Origin: Hydrogenophaga sp.
Lineage (GTDB): Bacteria; Pseudomonadota; Gammaproteobacteria; Burkholderiales; Burkholderiaceae_C
DNA length: 64,000 nucleotides
Reading direction: 5' to 3'
Assembly (NCBI RefSeq): GCF_030373225.1
Contig: NZ_JAUCZG010000019.1
Coordinates: 1-64,000 of the forward strand
This document shows positions 1 to 9,790 of this stretch, piece by piece. The notes beneath the pieces were generated by a model that saw only the letters and a list, made by a program, of their open reading frames with translations, was not told the origin of the DNA and ran no database searches. The position numbers and the translations under genes are program-made. Each line of letters opens with the position of its first letter. Position 1 is the stretch's first letter.

Positions 1-97
1 CACTCTGATCGCGAAAATCAGACAAAGTTCAGACTTTAACGGGCCTTATCTATAACACCGTGCCTTGCACGCGCTCCTGTACCTCGACCGCCGGGCC

Positions 98-556
98 TCA
101 GGCCGGATCGTCCGGCTGCGGCATCCTGACGACGCAGTACACCACCGCCGCGTCGAAGCCCCGCATCAGAAGAAACCGCATCTGGCGCAGGCGCCCGGCG
201 GCGTCCTCGGCGGGTTCGCCGAACTTTCTGCGCCACACCTCGCGCGCACGATCCACCTCGCTGTGGCGCAGGGTGGCCACAGCCTGGGCCACAGCCTCGG
301 GCGGCAGTCCCTTGGCCTGCAGTTCCTGCTTCACGCGCGCGGCGCCCAGGCGCGCGGCGCGCCGGTGCACCAGGGAGTCGATCACGCGCTGCTCGTCGAT
401 GAAGCCCCTGGCCTGCAAGTCGTCGAGGGCTTTGGCGAGTTCGCCCGGCGTCTCCTCGTGCACGGCGAGCTTGCGCTGCAGCTCGGCCCGTGAGTGTTCG
501 CGCTGCGCCAGCAGGCGCAACGCGCGGCCCTTGAGCGAGGGCTTGTCGAATCCCAC
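98..556 (-). CDS. recX: Regulatory protein RecX
   Basis: 152-aa ORF directly downstream of recA on the same strand; RecX-like helical repeats (ALRLLAQREHSRAELQRKL, RGFIDEQRVIDSLVHRRAARLGAARVKQELQAKG). Confidence 0.9.
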   Translation of the reverse strand: MGFDKPSLKGRALRLLAQREHSRAELQRKLAVHEETPGELAKALDDLQARGFIDEQRVIDSLVHRRAARLGAARVKQELQAKGLPPEAVAQAVATLRHSEVDRAREVWRRKFGEPAEDAAGRLRQMRFLLMRGFDAAVVYCVVRMPQPDDPA

Positions 557-561
557 CGCGA

Positions 562-1674
<1,113 letters not shown>

Positions 1675-1730
1675 GGGGGCTCCTGGGCTGGGTTGGAAGA
1701 ATTGGCAAGACCTGTGTGGTTGTGTACAGG

Positions 1731-1746
1731 CTGGATGCTTGAACAG
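1731..1746 (-). promoter_or_regulatory. Candidate LexA/SOS box upstream of recA (CTGTTCAAGCATCCAG on the minus strand)
   Basis: CTGT-N8-CCAG, close to CTGT-N8-ACAG, about 57 bp upstream of the recA start codon. Confidence 0.45.
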
Positions 1747-1810
1747 CAGTTTACAGCCGGGTTGGAATCAGTTCGGTCATTATTTGGTCAGTTTGCCTTA
1801 CTATTTGCCG

Positions 1811-2338
1811 ATGGCCGACGACACCCCTGAAACCCCCGCAGAACCCGACGACCGCTGGCGCGGCGGCCACCTCGGCCGCCTGATGGGGCTGGCGCTGCGC
1901 CGCTTCGACGAGCGCGTGCTCAGCCTGATGGCGCACGACGCCAACGTGCCGCTGGCGCTCTCTCACCTCGCGGCACGCGCACAAGTCGGTGCGGCGCACA
2001 TCCACATCACGCGCCACCTCGGCCTGCACGGCTCGCGTCTGACCGAACTGGCGCACCAGGCCGGCATGAGCAAGCAGGCCATGGGCGACCTGGTGGTGCA
2101 GTGCGAGGCCTGGGGCCTGGTGCGGCGCGAGACCGATCCGCGCGATGCGCGGGCGCGACGCATCGTGTTCACCGACACCGGATTGCTGTGGCTGGAGGCG
2201 TTCCGCACGGCGGTGGCGCAGGCCGAATCCGAGTTCCGGTCCCAGGTGGGTGACGCGGTGGCCACGGTGGTGGCGCTGGGCCTGGAAGCCTACGGATCGG
2301 AGGCGCCCGGCGCGCGCGCGGCCGTTGCGGCCCGGTGA
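1811..2338 (+). CDS. MarR-family transcriptional regulator
   Basis: Internal ATG at 1811 of ORF 1502..2338; winged-helix pattern HLGLHGSRLTELAHQAGMSKQAMGDLVVQCEAWGLVRRETDPRDARARRIVFTDTG. Confidence 0.85.
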   Translation: MADDTPETPAEPDDRWRGGHLGRLMGLALRRFDERVLSLMAHDANVPLALSHLAARAQVGAAHIHITRHLGLHGSRLTELAHQAGMSKQAMGDLVVQCEAWGLVRRETDPRDARARRIVFTDTGLLWLEAFRTAVAQAESEFRSQVGDAVATVVALGLEAYGSEAPGARAAVAAR

Positions 2339-2453
2339 AACCCTGACCCTGCGACAGGTTACGGCGTGGGGTATGCGACCTAGAATGGCAGCGGTTTGAT
2401 CGCCGCGCGCGCCGGCCCCACAACAACGCTGCCTGACCAGCACAGGAGACAAC

Positions 2454-3128
2454 ATGCGCATCCTGATTGCAGAAGACGACCAGGTCCTGGCCGACGGCCT
2501 GTTGCGCAGCCTGCGCGCCGCCGGTGCCGCCGTGGATCATGTGTCCAGCGGCAGCGAGGCCGACGCCGCCCTGATGACGAACAACGAGTTCGACCTGCTG
2601 ATCCTCGACCTCGGACTGCCGAAACTGCACGGCCTGGAGGTGCTCAAGCGTTTGCGTTCGCGCGGCTCCGCACTGCCGGTGCTGGTGCTCACCGCTGCCG
2701 ACAGCATCGAAGAACGCGTGAAGGGCCTGGACTACGGCGCCGACGACTACATGGCCAAGCCGTTTTCCTTGCAGGAACTCGAAGCGCGCGTGCGCGCACT
2801 GGCCCGACGCGGCATGGGCGGCAGCACCAACACCATCCGTCACGGCCCGCTGGAATACGACCAGGCGGGCCGCGTGGCCACCATCGACGGCAAGATGGTC
2901 GAGCTCTCGGCGCGCGAACTCGGCCTGCTCGAGGTGCTGCTGCAGCGCGCCGGGCGCCTGGTCAGCAAGGACCAGCTGGTCGAGCGCCTGTGCGAGTGGG
3001 GTGAGGAGGTGAGCAACAACGCCATCGAGGTCTACATCCACCGCCTGCGCAAGAAGATCGAGAAGGGTCCGATCCGCATTGCGACGGTGCGCGGTCTGGG
3101 CTATTGCCTTGAAAAAATCGCCAGCTGA
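2454..3128 (+). CDS. OmpR/PhoB-family response regulator
   Basis: MRILIAEDDQVLADGLLRSL receiver, phosphoacceptor region LLILDLGLP, C-terminal winged helix NAIEVYIHRLRKKIE. Confidence 0.95.
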   Translation: MRILIAEDDQVLADGLLRSLRAAGAAVDHVSSGSEADAALMTNNEFDLLILDLGLPKLHGLEVLKRLRSRGSALPVLVLTAADSIEERVKGLDYGADDYMAKPFSLQELEARVRALARRGMGGSTNTIRHGPLEYDQAGRVATIDGKMVELSARELGLLEVLLQRAGRLVSKDQLVERLCEWGEEVSNNAIEVYIHRLRKKIEKGPIRIATVRGLGYCLEKIAS

Positions 3129-3180
3129 CGGTCGCATCTTCAGCGAGCCGCTGCCTCCCCAGGAGAGCCGGTCGGCGCCG

Positions 3181-4623
3181 ATGTCGTTCGGTCTGTTCCA
3201 GCGCGAGCAACGCAGCCTGTTCGGCGAGATCCTGGACTGGATGCTCACGCCGCTGCTGCTGCTGTGGCCACTGTCGCTGGTGCTCACCTGGTTTGTGGCC
3301 CAGGGCATCGCCAGCAAACCCTTTGACCGCGCGCTCGAATTCAACCTGCAGGCGCTCACCCAGTTCGTGGTGCGGGAGAACGACCAGATCACCTTCAAGC
3401 TCAACGCGCAGGCGCGCGACCTGCTGCGCGCCGACGACAGCGATCTCGTGTACTACCAGGTGCTCGATCCCCGCGGCGCCCTCATCAGTGGCGAGATCGA
3501 GTTTCCTCCGCCCCGTGACAACGAAGCCCCGCAACCCGGGCGCGTGCTGCTGCGCGACGACGTGGTGCTGGGCGACGACGTGCGCGTGGCCTACACCTGG
3601 CTGGCCCGCCACGATCCCGAGCGCCTGGTGCTGATGCAGGTGGCCGAAACCAAGGGCAAGCGTTCCACCCTGGCCACCGAAATCATCAAGGGCGTGATGG
3701 TGCCGCAGTTCATCATCCTGCCGCTGGCGGTGCTGCTGGTGTGGCTGGCGCTGGTGCGCGGTATCCGTCCGCTCAACGAGCTGGAGCAGCGCATCCGGGC
3801 GCGCAAACCCGACGACCTGAGCCCGATCGAAGAGTCGTTCATTCCGCAGGAGGTCGCACCGCTGGTGTCCTCGATCAACGACCTGCTGACCCGGCTCAAG
3901 GCCTCGCTCACCACCCAGAAGCGCTTCCTCGCGGATGCGGCGCACCAGCTCAAGACGCCTCTGGCCGGGCTGCGCATGCAGGCCGAGCTGGCGCAGCGAG
4001 AGACCGATCCGGTGGAGATCCGCGGTTCGCTGCAACAGATCGCCCGCTCCAGCGCGCGCGCCACGCACACGGTGAACCAGTTGCTGGCCCTGGCTCGCGC
4101 CGAGACCACCGGCCGCACCCTGCCCAGCGCCCGTCTCGATCTGGCCCAGCTGGTGCCCGACGTGGTGCAGGACTCGGTGCCGCGCGCGCTGGAGGCCGGC
4201 ATCGACCTCGGCTTTGAAGGCCCGGACGACACGCCCGAAGATTGCCTGATCGAGGGCAACCCGACGCTGTTGCAGGAGATGGTTCGCAACCTTGTGGACA
4301 ACGCGATCCACTACACCGGACAGGGCGGCGTGGTCACGGTGCGCGTGCTGCTGGACCGCTTCAGCGGCGTGCAGATCCTGCAGGTGGAAGACGACGGTCC
4401 GGGCATCCCGGAGAACGAGCGCGAGTTCGTCATGCAGCCGTTCTACCGGGCACTGGGCACCAACGTCGATGGCTCGGGCCTGGGCCTGGCGATCGTGCTG
4501 GAGATCGCCCAGCAGCACGGCGCCACGGTGTCGATGGAAGATGCGCACCCCGAGCGCAGCCGGCGGGGTCTGCGCGTGTCGGTGCGGTTCACGCCCGCCC
4601 AGCTGCGGACCACGCAGGAATAA
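3181..4623 (+). CDS. Sensor histidine kinase (TctE/QseC-like)
   Basis: N-terminal TM segment, H-box FLADAAHQLKTPLAGLR, N-box NLVDNAIHYT, G-box VEDDGPGIPENE / GSGLGLAIVLEIAQQHGA. Confidence 0.95.
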   Translation: MSFGLFQREQRSLFGEILDWMLTPLLLLWPLSLVLTWFVAQGIASKPFDRALEFNLQALTQFVVRENDQITFKLNAQARDLLRADDSDLVYYQVLDPRGALISGEIEFPPPRDNEAPQPGRVLLRDDVVLGDDVRVAYTWLARHDPERLVLMQVAETKGKRSTLATEIIKGVMVPQFIILPLAVLLVWLALVRGIRPLNELEQRIRARKPDDLSPIEESFIPQEVAPLVSSINDLLTRLKASLTTQKRFLADAAHQLKTPLAGLRMQAELAQRETDPVEIRGSLQQIARSSARATHTVNQLLALARAETTGRTLPSARLDLAQLVPDVVQDSVPRALEAGIDLGFEGPDDTPEDCLIEGNPTLLQEMVRNLVDNAIHYTGQGGVVTVRVLLDRFSGVQILQVEDDGPGIPENEREFVMQPFYRALGTNVDGSGLGLAIVLEIAQQHGATVSMEDAHPERSRRGLRVSVRFTPAQLRTTQE

Positions 4624-4644
4624 CAGGCCCGCCGCGCTGCCCGA

Positions 4645-5292
4645 TCAGGCGGGCTTGTACACGTTGAGCTGCAGCTTCTCGCGCTCGATCGCCCGGGCCA
4701 CACCGGGCAGCTCGGCAAAGCGCTGCACCAGCGCCCAGGTGGCCGGGAAATCCGCCGGATCGATGCCGGCGTAGCCGCCCCAGCGCAGCAGGGTGAGCGC
4801 ATACGCATCGAGCGCCCCGGGACGTGCTCCCACCATCCACGGGGCGGCCTGGGCCGCGAGGGTCTCGATCTCGCCCAGCAGTTCGCGGTAGCGAGCTGCA
4901 CCGAATTCGCGGATCGCTTTCTGCGCGGCGTCGTCGTCGGTGAATTTCTGCGGCATGAAGACGTGGGTGAAGGTGGGATGCACCGTGTTGTTCATCCAGG
5001 TCAGCACCTGCAGGGCGCGGGCGCGCTCCAGGCCCGCTGGCGGCAGGATGCCGGCCAGCGGCAGCTTCTCGTCGAGGTACAGCAGGATGGCCACGATCTG
5101 GGTCACGACCTCGTCGCCATCGACCAGCACCGGCACCTGACCGCGCGGATTGAGCGCCAGGTACTCCGGCGAACGCTGTTCGCCCTTGTGCAGCTTCACG
5201 ATCGAAGGCTCGAACTCAACGCCGGCGAGTTCGAGCATGGCGTGCGGGACGAAAGAACAGGCGCCGGGGGCGAAGTACAGCTTGAAGCTCAT
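4645..5292 (-). CDS. Glutathione S-transferase family protein
   Basis: MSFKLYFAPGACSFVPHAMLELAGVEFEPSIVKL...NPRGQVPVLVDGDEVVTQIVAILLYL. Confidence 0.92.
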   Translation of the reverse strand: MSFKLYFAPGACSFVPHAMLELAGVEFEPSIVKLHKGEQRSPEYLALNPRGQVPVLVDGDEVVTQIVAILLYLDEKLPLAGILPPAGLERARALQVLTWMNNTVHPTFTHVFMPQKFTDDDAAQKAIREFGAARYRELLGEIETLAAQAAPWMVGARPGALDAYALTLLRWGGYAGIDPADFPATWALVQRFAELPGVARAIEREKLQLNVYKPA

Positions 5293-5306
5293 GGTCGGGT
5301 CTTTCT

Positions 5307-8300
5307 TCAGTTCAGGTGGGGGCTCAGCAGGCCGGCGATCTCGAACATGGTCACTTGCGGCTTGCCGAACACCGCCGCCAGCTTGGCGTCGGCATTGACG
5401 CGGCGCTTGTCGCCCGCGTCCTGCAGGCCGTTGGCCTTGATGTAGTCCCACAGCTTTTTCACCACCTCGGGACGCGAGACGGCACCCTCGCCGATCACCG
5501 CGGCCAGCTCAGCGCTGGGCTGTTTCCCGGTGGCGGCGGTGGTTTTGCGCGGGGCCTTGGGTGCTTTCACGGCGGGCGTCTTCTTCGCAGCCGCCTTTTT
5601 GGCGGGCGCGGCCTTGGCCGCCACCTTCTTCGCCGGTGCGCCGGCGGCCGTCTTGCGTGGCGGGAACTTGGACGGTGCGAACTCGAAGTTCACCTTGCCG
5701 GCTTCCTTGTCCCAGGCCAGGAAAGCCTTGAACGCGCGGCGCGTGCGCATGGAGACGAACTTGTCGAGCAAATCCGTCTTGCCGGTCTCCAGCAGCTTGC
5801 TCATCTGCTCGCGCGCCACGGGCTGCTGCAGGATGATCTTGCCGCTCTTGAAATCGCAGCTCGGCGTGGGCTGCTGCTCGGTGGGCACGGAGCGCACACA
5901 AACATAGTTGGCGCCGTGCTCGTGCACCGCGCCGCCACACTTGGGGCAGGCGCCCAGCGGCTCGCTGGCGCTGAAGTCCACCAGCTCGCCGGTTTCCTCG
6001 CCCTTCCTGTCGTCACCAAAGTCGAATTCGAGCTTCCAGTTCTTGTCGTCCTCGCTGTACTTGAGCACGATCTCGGCCACGAAAGGCCAACCCGCCTTGG
6101 AGCGAAAGCCATCGAGCGGGCCGATCTTCTTGTCGCGCAGCAGCTGTTCGGACTCGTCCGGCTCGAAAGTGCGGCCCGCGGGCGACTTGCCAAACGAGAA
6201 GCCGCAGCCTTCGCTGGCGCCGTCCTTGCCGGTGCAGCTGTAGCGGCGGTAGTTCTCCTTCACCACGCCGCCGCAGTTGGGGCAAGGCGTGGCAAGCGTG
6301 GCGTAGTTGCCCGGGATGGTGTCGCGGTCGTACTCCTTGGCCTTCTTCACCATGCGCTCGGTCATCTGCGCAATCTCGGCCATGAAGGCGCTCCGGCTGA
6401 GCTTGCCGTGCTCCATCTGCGCGAGCTTGTATTCCCACTCGCCCGTGAGCTCGGCCTTGGAGAGTTCTTCCACGCCCAGGCCGCGCAGCAGTGTCATGAG
6501 CTGGAAAGCCTTGGCCGTGGGGATGATCTCGCGGCCTTCACGGAACATGTACTTTTCGGTCAACAAGCCTTCGATGGTGGCCGCTCGCGTGGCGGGCGTG
6601 CCCAGGCCTTTTTCCTGCATCGCCTCGCGCAGTTCGTCGTCGTCGACCAGCTTGCCCGCGCCTTCCATGGCGCCGAGCAGCGTGGCTTCCGAGTAACGCG
6701 CGGGTGGCTTGGTCTTGAGGCCTCTGGGTTCCACCGACTCGGTGCGCACCGTCTCGCCTTCGCGCACCGGCACCAGGTTCTGTCCTTTGTCGCCCTCTTT
6801 GGCGTCGGTCACGTCTTCGGCAGCCTCCTTGCCATACACGGCCATCCAGCCCGGCTTCACCAGCACCTTGCCTTCGGTCTTGAAATGGTGGACAACGCGA
6901 GCCCCCACGCTCCCCACTGCGTGTGGTTCGCTGCCCCCCGAGGGGGCGTCTCCTTGCCTGGGGCGACCCGGCGCTGCGGAGATCGAGGTGATGCGGGTCG
7001 TGACCATGAACTCGGCCGACGGGAAGAACACCGCGAGGAAGCGGCGCACCACCAGGTCGTAGAGCTTCTGCTCGGCGTCGCTCAGGCCGCTGGGCGCCTG
7101 CAGCGTGGGAATGATGGCGAAGTGATCCGACACCTTGCTGTTGTCGAAGATGCGCTTGCTCGGGCGGATGTAGCCGTTGTTGAGTGCGGTCAGCGCGTGC
7201 GGCGCCAGATGCTTCATGCCGCTGTTGGCCAGCATCTCGAAGGTTTCCTTGACCGTAGGCAGGTAGTCCTCGGGCAGGGCGCGCGAATCGGTTCGCGGGT
7301 AGGTCAGCGCCTTGTGGCGCTCGTACAGGCTTTGCGCCAGCTGCAGCGTGGTCTTGGCCGAGAAGCCGAAGCGTCCGTTGGCCTCGCGCTGCAGGCTGGT
7401 GAGGTCGTACAGCAAGCCGCTGGCCTGCGTGGTGGGTTTGCTCTCATCCTTGACGCTGGCGGCCTTGCCGCGCACCGCGTCGGCAATGGCCAGGGCTTCA
7501 CGCTGGTTCCAGACGCGGTCGGCGCGCTGCTCCGGATCGGCATCATCGCCGGTGGGCTTCTTGAACGCCGGGTCGAACCATTTGCCCGGGTATTCGCCGG
7601 CCTCGGCCAGGAAGCTCGCGTGGATCTCCCAGTAATCGCGGCTGCGGTGGGCGCGGATCTTCTCTTCGCGCTCGACCACGATGGACAGCGTGGGCGTCTG
7701 CACACGGCCGACGGTGGTGAGGAAGAAACCGCCGTCGCGGGAGTTGAACGCCGTCATGGCGCGGGTGCCGTTGATGCCGACCATCCAGTCGGCCTCGGAC
7801 CGGCTGCGCGCGGCGTCGGCCAGGCCCTGCATCTGTTCGTTGGTGCGCAGGTGCTCGAAACCGTCGCGGATCGCCGCCGGTGTCATCGACTGCAGCCACA
7901 GGCGTTGCACCGGCTTGCCCAGGGACTGGTAGCTGCCGCCCTTCAAACCACCGGCGTATTGCTCGATCAGCCGGAAAATCAGTTCGCCCTCGCGGCCCGC
8001 ATCGCAGGCGTTGATGAGGCGCGCCACGTCCTTGCGTTTGGCCAGTTTCACCACCGCAGACAGACGCGACTTGGTCTTGTCGATCGGCTTGAGTTCAAAG
8101 TAAGGGGGCAGCACCGGCAGGTGGGCAAAGCTCCACTTGCCACGCTTGACGTCGAATTCTTCGGGCGCGGCGATCTCCACCAGGTGGCCGACGGCGGACG
8201 TGACCACGTACTGGTCGTTCTCGAAATGGTCGTCGTGCTTGTCGAACTTGCCCGCCACGGGGGTGAGCGCACGCACGATGTCCTGGGCCACAGACGGCTT

Positions 8301-8342
8301 CTCGGCAATGACCAGCGTTTTGGCTGAACCTTCAGTTTTCAT
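5307..8342 (-). CDS. topB: DNA topoisomerase III with C-terminal Lys/Ala-rich linker and SWIB domain
   Basis: MKTEGSAKTLVIAEKPSVAQDIVRAL (TOPRIM), YPRTDSRALPEDY, GLGTPATRAATIEGL, Zn-finger-like CPNCGG; C-terminus SAELAAVIGEGAVSRPEVVKKLWDYIKANGLQDAGDKRRVNADAKLAAVFGKPQVTMFEIAGLLSPHL matches the SWIB/MDM2 fold family. Confidence 0.93.
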   Translation of the reverse strand: MKTEGSAKTLVIAEKPSVAQDIVRALTPVAGKFDKHDDHFENDQYVVTSAVGHLVEIAAPEEFDVKRGKWSFAHLPVLPPYFELKPIDKTKSRLSAVVKLAKRKDVARLINACDAGREGELIFRLIEQYAGGLKGGSYQSLGKPVQRLWLQSMTPAAIRDGFEHLRTNEQMQGLADAARSRSEADWMVGINGTRAMTAFNSRDGGFFLTTVGRVQTPTLSIVVEREEKIRAHRSRDYWEIHASFLAEAGEYPGKWFDPAFKKPTGDDADPEQRADRVWNQREALAIADAVRGKAASVKDESKPTTQASGLLYDLTSLQREANGRFGFSAKTTLQLAQSLYERHKALTYPRTDSRALPEDYLPTVKETFEMLANSGMKHLAPHALTALNNGYIRPSKRIFDNSKVSDHFAIIPTLQAPSGLSDAEQKLYDLVVRRFLAVFFPSAEFMVTTRITSISAAPGRPRQGDAPSGGSEPHAVGSVGARVVHHFKTEGKVLVKPGWMAVYGKEAAEDVTDAKEGDKGQNLVPVREGETVRTESVEPRGLKTKPPARYSEATLLGAMEGAGKLVDDDELREAMQEKGLGTPATRAATIEGLLTEKYMFREGREIIPTAKAFQLMTLLRGLGVEELSKAELTGEWEYKLAQMEHGKLSRSAFMAEIAQMTERMVKKAKEYDRDTIPGNYATLATPCPNCGGVVKENYRRYSCTGKDGASEGCGFSFGKSPAGRTFEPDESEQLLRDKKIGPLDGFRSKAGWPFVAEIVLKYSEDDKNWKLEFDFGDDRKGEETGELVDFSASEPLGACPKCGGAVHEHGANYVCVRSVPTEQQPTPSCDFKSGKIILQQPVAREQMSKLLETGKTDLLDKFVSMRTRRAFKAFLAWDKEAGKVNFEFAPSKFPPRKTAAGAPAKKVAAKAAPAKKAAAKKTPAVKAPKAPRKTTAATGKQPSAELAAVIGEGAVSRPEVVKKLWDYIKANGLQDAGDKRRVNADAKLAAVFGKPQVTMFEIAGLLSPHLN
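6901..6980. repeat. GC-rich palindromic repeat inserted in-frame in topB
   Basis: GCCCCCACGCTCCCCACTGCGTGTGGTTCGCTGCCCCCCGAGGGGGCGTCTCCTTGCCTGGGGCGACCCGGCGCTGCGGA is clearly homologous to the 84-bp units at 43713..43955; hairpins CCAC/GTGG and CCCCC GAG GGGG. Confidence 0.85.
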
Positions 8343-8439
8343 CTCTACAATCAACTTTCCACGCGCGTGTACACGCGCACATGGGCACGCGCACACTCGC
8401 GCGCACCTGCATGAAACAACCTTACCAAATATTCCGGCC

Positions 8440-8979
8440 GTGACGAAAAGCCCCAGAAAGTCGAGTGCGCCCGCGGAAAAACCGTCGGCAGTGGCCAGGT
8501 CGAACGCTACCGGCCGACGCATCCAGACGCGCAAGTCCGGCGTGCACGGCCGCGGTGTTTTTGCCGTGGTTGACCTGGCCGAAGGTGAGACGCTCATTGA
8601 ATATGTGGGTGAGGTCATCACCTGGGACGAGGCCCTGCGTCGCCACCCGCACGACCCCGCCGATCCCAACCACACCTTCTATTTCCACATCGACGAAGGG
8701 CATGTGATCGATGCCAAGTTTGGTGGCAATTCCGCACGCTGGATCAACCACAGCTGTGCGCCGAACTGCGAGGCCGAGGTGGACGAGGGGCGCGTGTTCA
8801 TCCGTGCCCGTCGCAACATTCTGGCCGGCGAAGAGCTGTTCTACGACTACGGCCTGGTGATCGACGAGCCCTACACGCCCAAGCTCAAGGCCGAGTACCC
8901 GTGCTGGTGCGGCGCCAAAAAGTGCCGCGGCACCCTGCTCGCGCCCAAGCGTGCGGGTCGTTCATCCAGACTCGGCTGA
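8440..8979 (+). CDS. SET-domain protein-lysine N-methyltransferase-like protein
   Basis: GTG start; KSGVHGRGVFAVVDLAEGETLIEYVGEVI...NSARWINHSCAPNCEAEV...AGEELFYDYG...CWCGAKKCRGTLL (SET plus post-SET Cys motif). Confidence 0.92.
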   Translation: MTKSPRKSSAPAEKPSAVARSNATGRRIQTRKSGVHGRGVFAVVDLAEGETLIEYVGEVITWDEALRRHPHDPADPNHTFYFHIDEGHVIDAKFGGNSARWINHSCAPNCEAEVDEGRVFIRARRNILAGEELFYDYGLVIDEPYTPKLKAEYPCWCGAKKCRGTLLAPKRAGRSSRLG

Positions 8980-8986
8980 ACGGCCC

Positions 8987-9790
8987 ATGGCCGACACCTT
9001 GATCCGCCACGCAGAAGCCGTCTGGATGTTGGTGGAGCCCGGCCTGCCCGGCTTCACCGTCGAGGTGCTGCCCAGCATCGACTCCACCAACAGCGAACTC
9101 ATGCGCCGCGCGCGCAGCGGCCTGATGGAGCCGGTGTTGCTGGCCGCCGAGGACCAGACCGCAGGACGCGGTCGCCTGGGCAAGGGCTGGCACAGCAAGC
9201 CCGGTCAATCCCTCACCTTTTCCCTCGCCATGCCGCTGGCGCCGCAGAGCTGGTCGGGCCTGTCGCTGGTGGTGGGCGTGAGCCTGGCGCACAGCCTGCA
9301 CCCCGAGTTGCGCCTGAAATGGCCCAACGACCTCTGGCTGCACCAGCGCAAGATCGGCGGCATCCTGGTCGAGACCGCCAGCACCGGTGAGGCCGGGCAG
9401 GGCCGGCGCCTGGTGGTCATTGGTGTGGGCCTCAACGTGGCACGGCCCGAGGTGTCGGCGGTGGCCGCACGGGTGCCCGACGGCGCGGCGGTCACGGCCA
9501 TGGCGCCGGCGGGTTTGTCCGAGGTGCTGGTGGGCATCACGCCGGGCGAAGTGCTCGAACGCGTGGCACCCGCCCTGGTGCGCGACATCCAGGCGTTCGC
9601 CTCGCAAGGTTTCGCTGCCTTCGCGCAACGCTTCGCCCGGCTCGATGCCTTGCAGGGTCAGGCGGTCCAGCTGTCAGACGGCACGCGGGGCACGGCCTGC
9701 GGCGTGACCCACGACGGGGCGCTGCAGGTGCTCACCGATGCCGGGATGCACACCGTGACCAGCGCGGAAGTGAGCGTGCGTCCATGCTGA
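8987..9790 (+). CDS. birA: Biotin--[acetyl-CoA-carboxylase] ligase
   Basis: STNSELMRRA, AAEDQTAGRGRLGKGWHSKPGQSLTFSLAM, LKWPNDLWLHQRKIGGILVET, VVIGVGLNV. Confidence 0.93.
   Translation: MADTLIRHAEAVWMLVEPGLPGFTVEVLPSIDSTNSELMRRARSGLMEPVLLAAEDQTAGRGRLGKGWHSKPGQSLTFSLAMPLAPQSWSGLSLVVGVSLAHSLHPELRLKWPNDLWLHQRKIGGILVETASTGEAGQGRRLVVIGVGLNVARPEVSAVAARVPDGAAVTAMAPAGLSEVLVGITPGEVLERVAPALVRDIQAFASQGFAAFAQRFARLDALQGQAVQLSDGTRGTACGVTHDGALQVLTDAGMHTVTSAEVSVRPC

Noticed and set aside
1711-1728. CTGTGTGGTTGTGTACAG as a LexA box upstream of recA
   Set aside because: Spacing is CTGT-N10-ACAG rather than N8; the neighbouring CTGTTCAAGCATCCAG (minus strand, 1731..1746) fits the spacing better.
5316-8327. 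1003-aa plus-strand ORF opposite topB
   Set aside because: Antisense shadow ORF of a high-GC gene; His/Leu/Gly/Arg-rich with no family motif, while the opposite strand encodes an unmistakable topoisomerase III.
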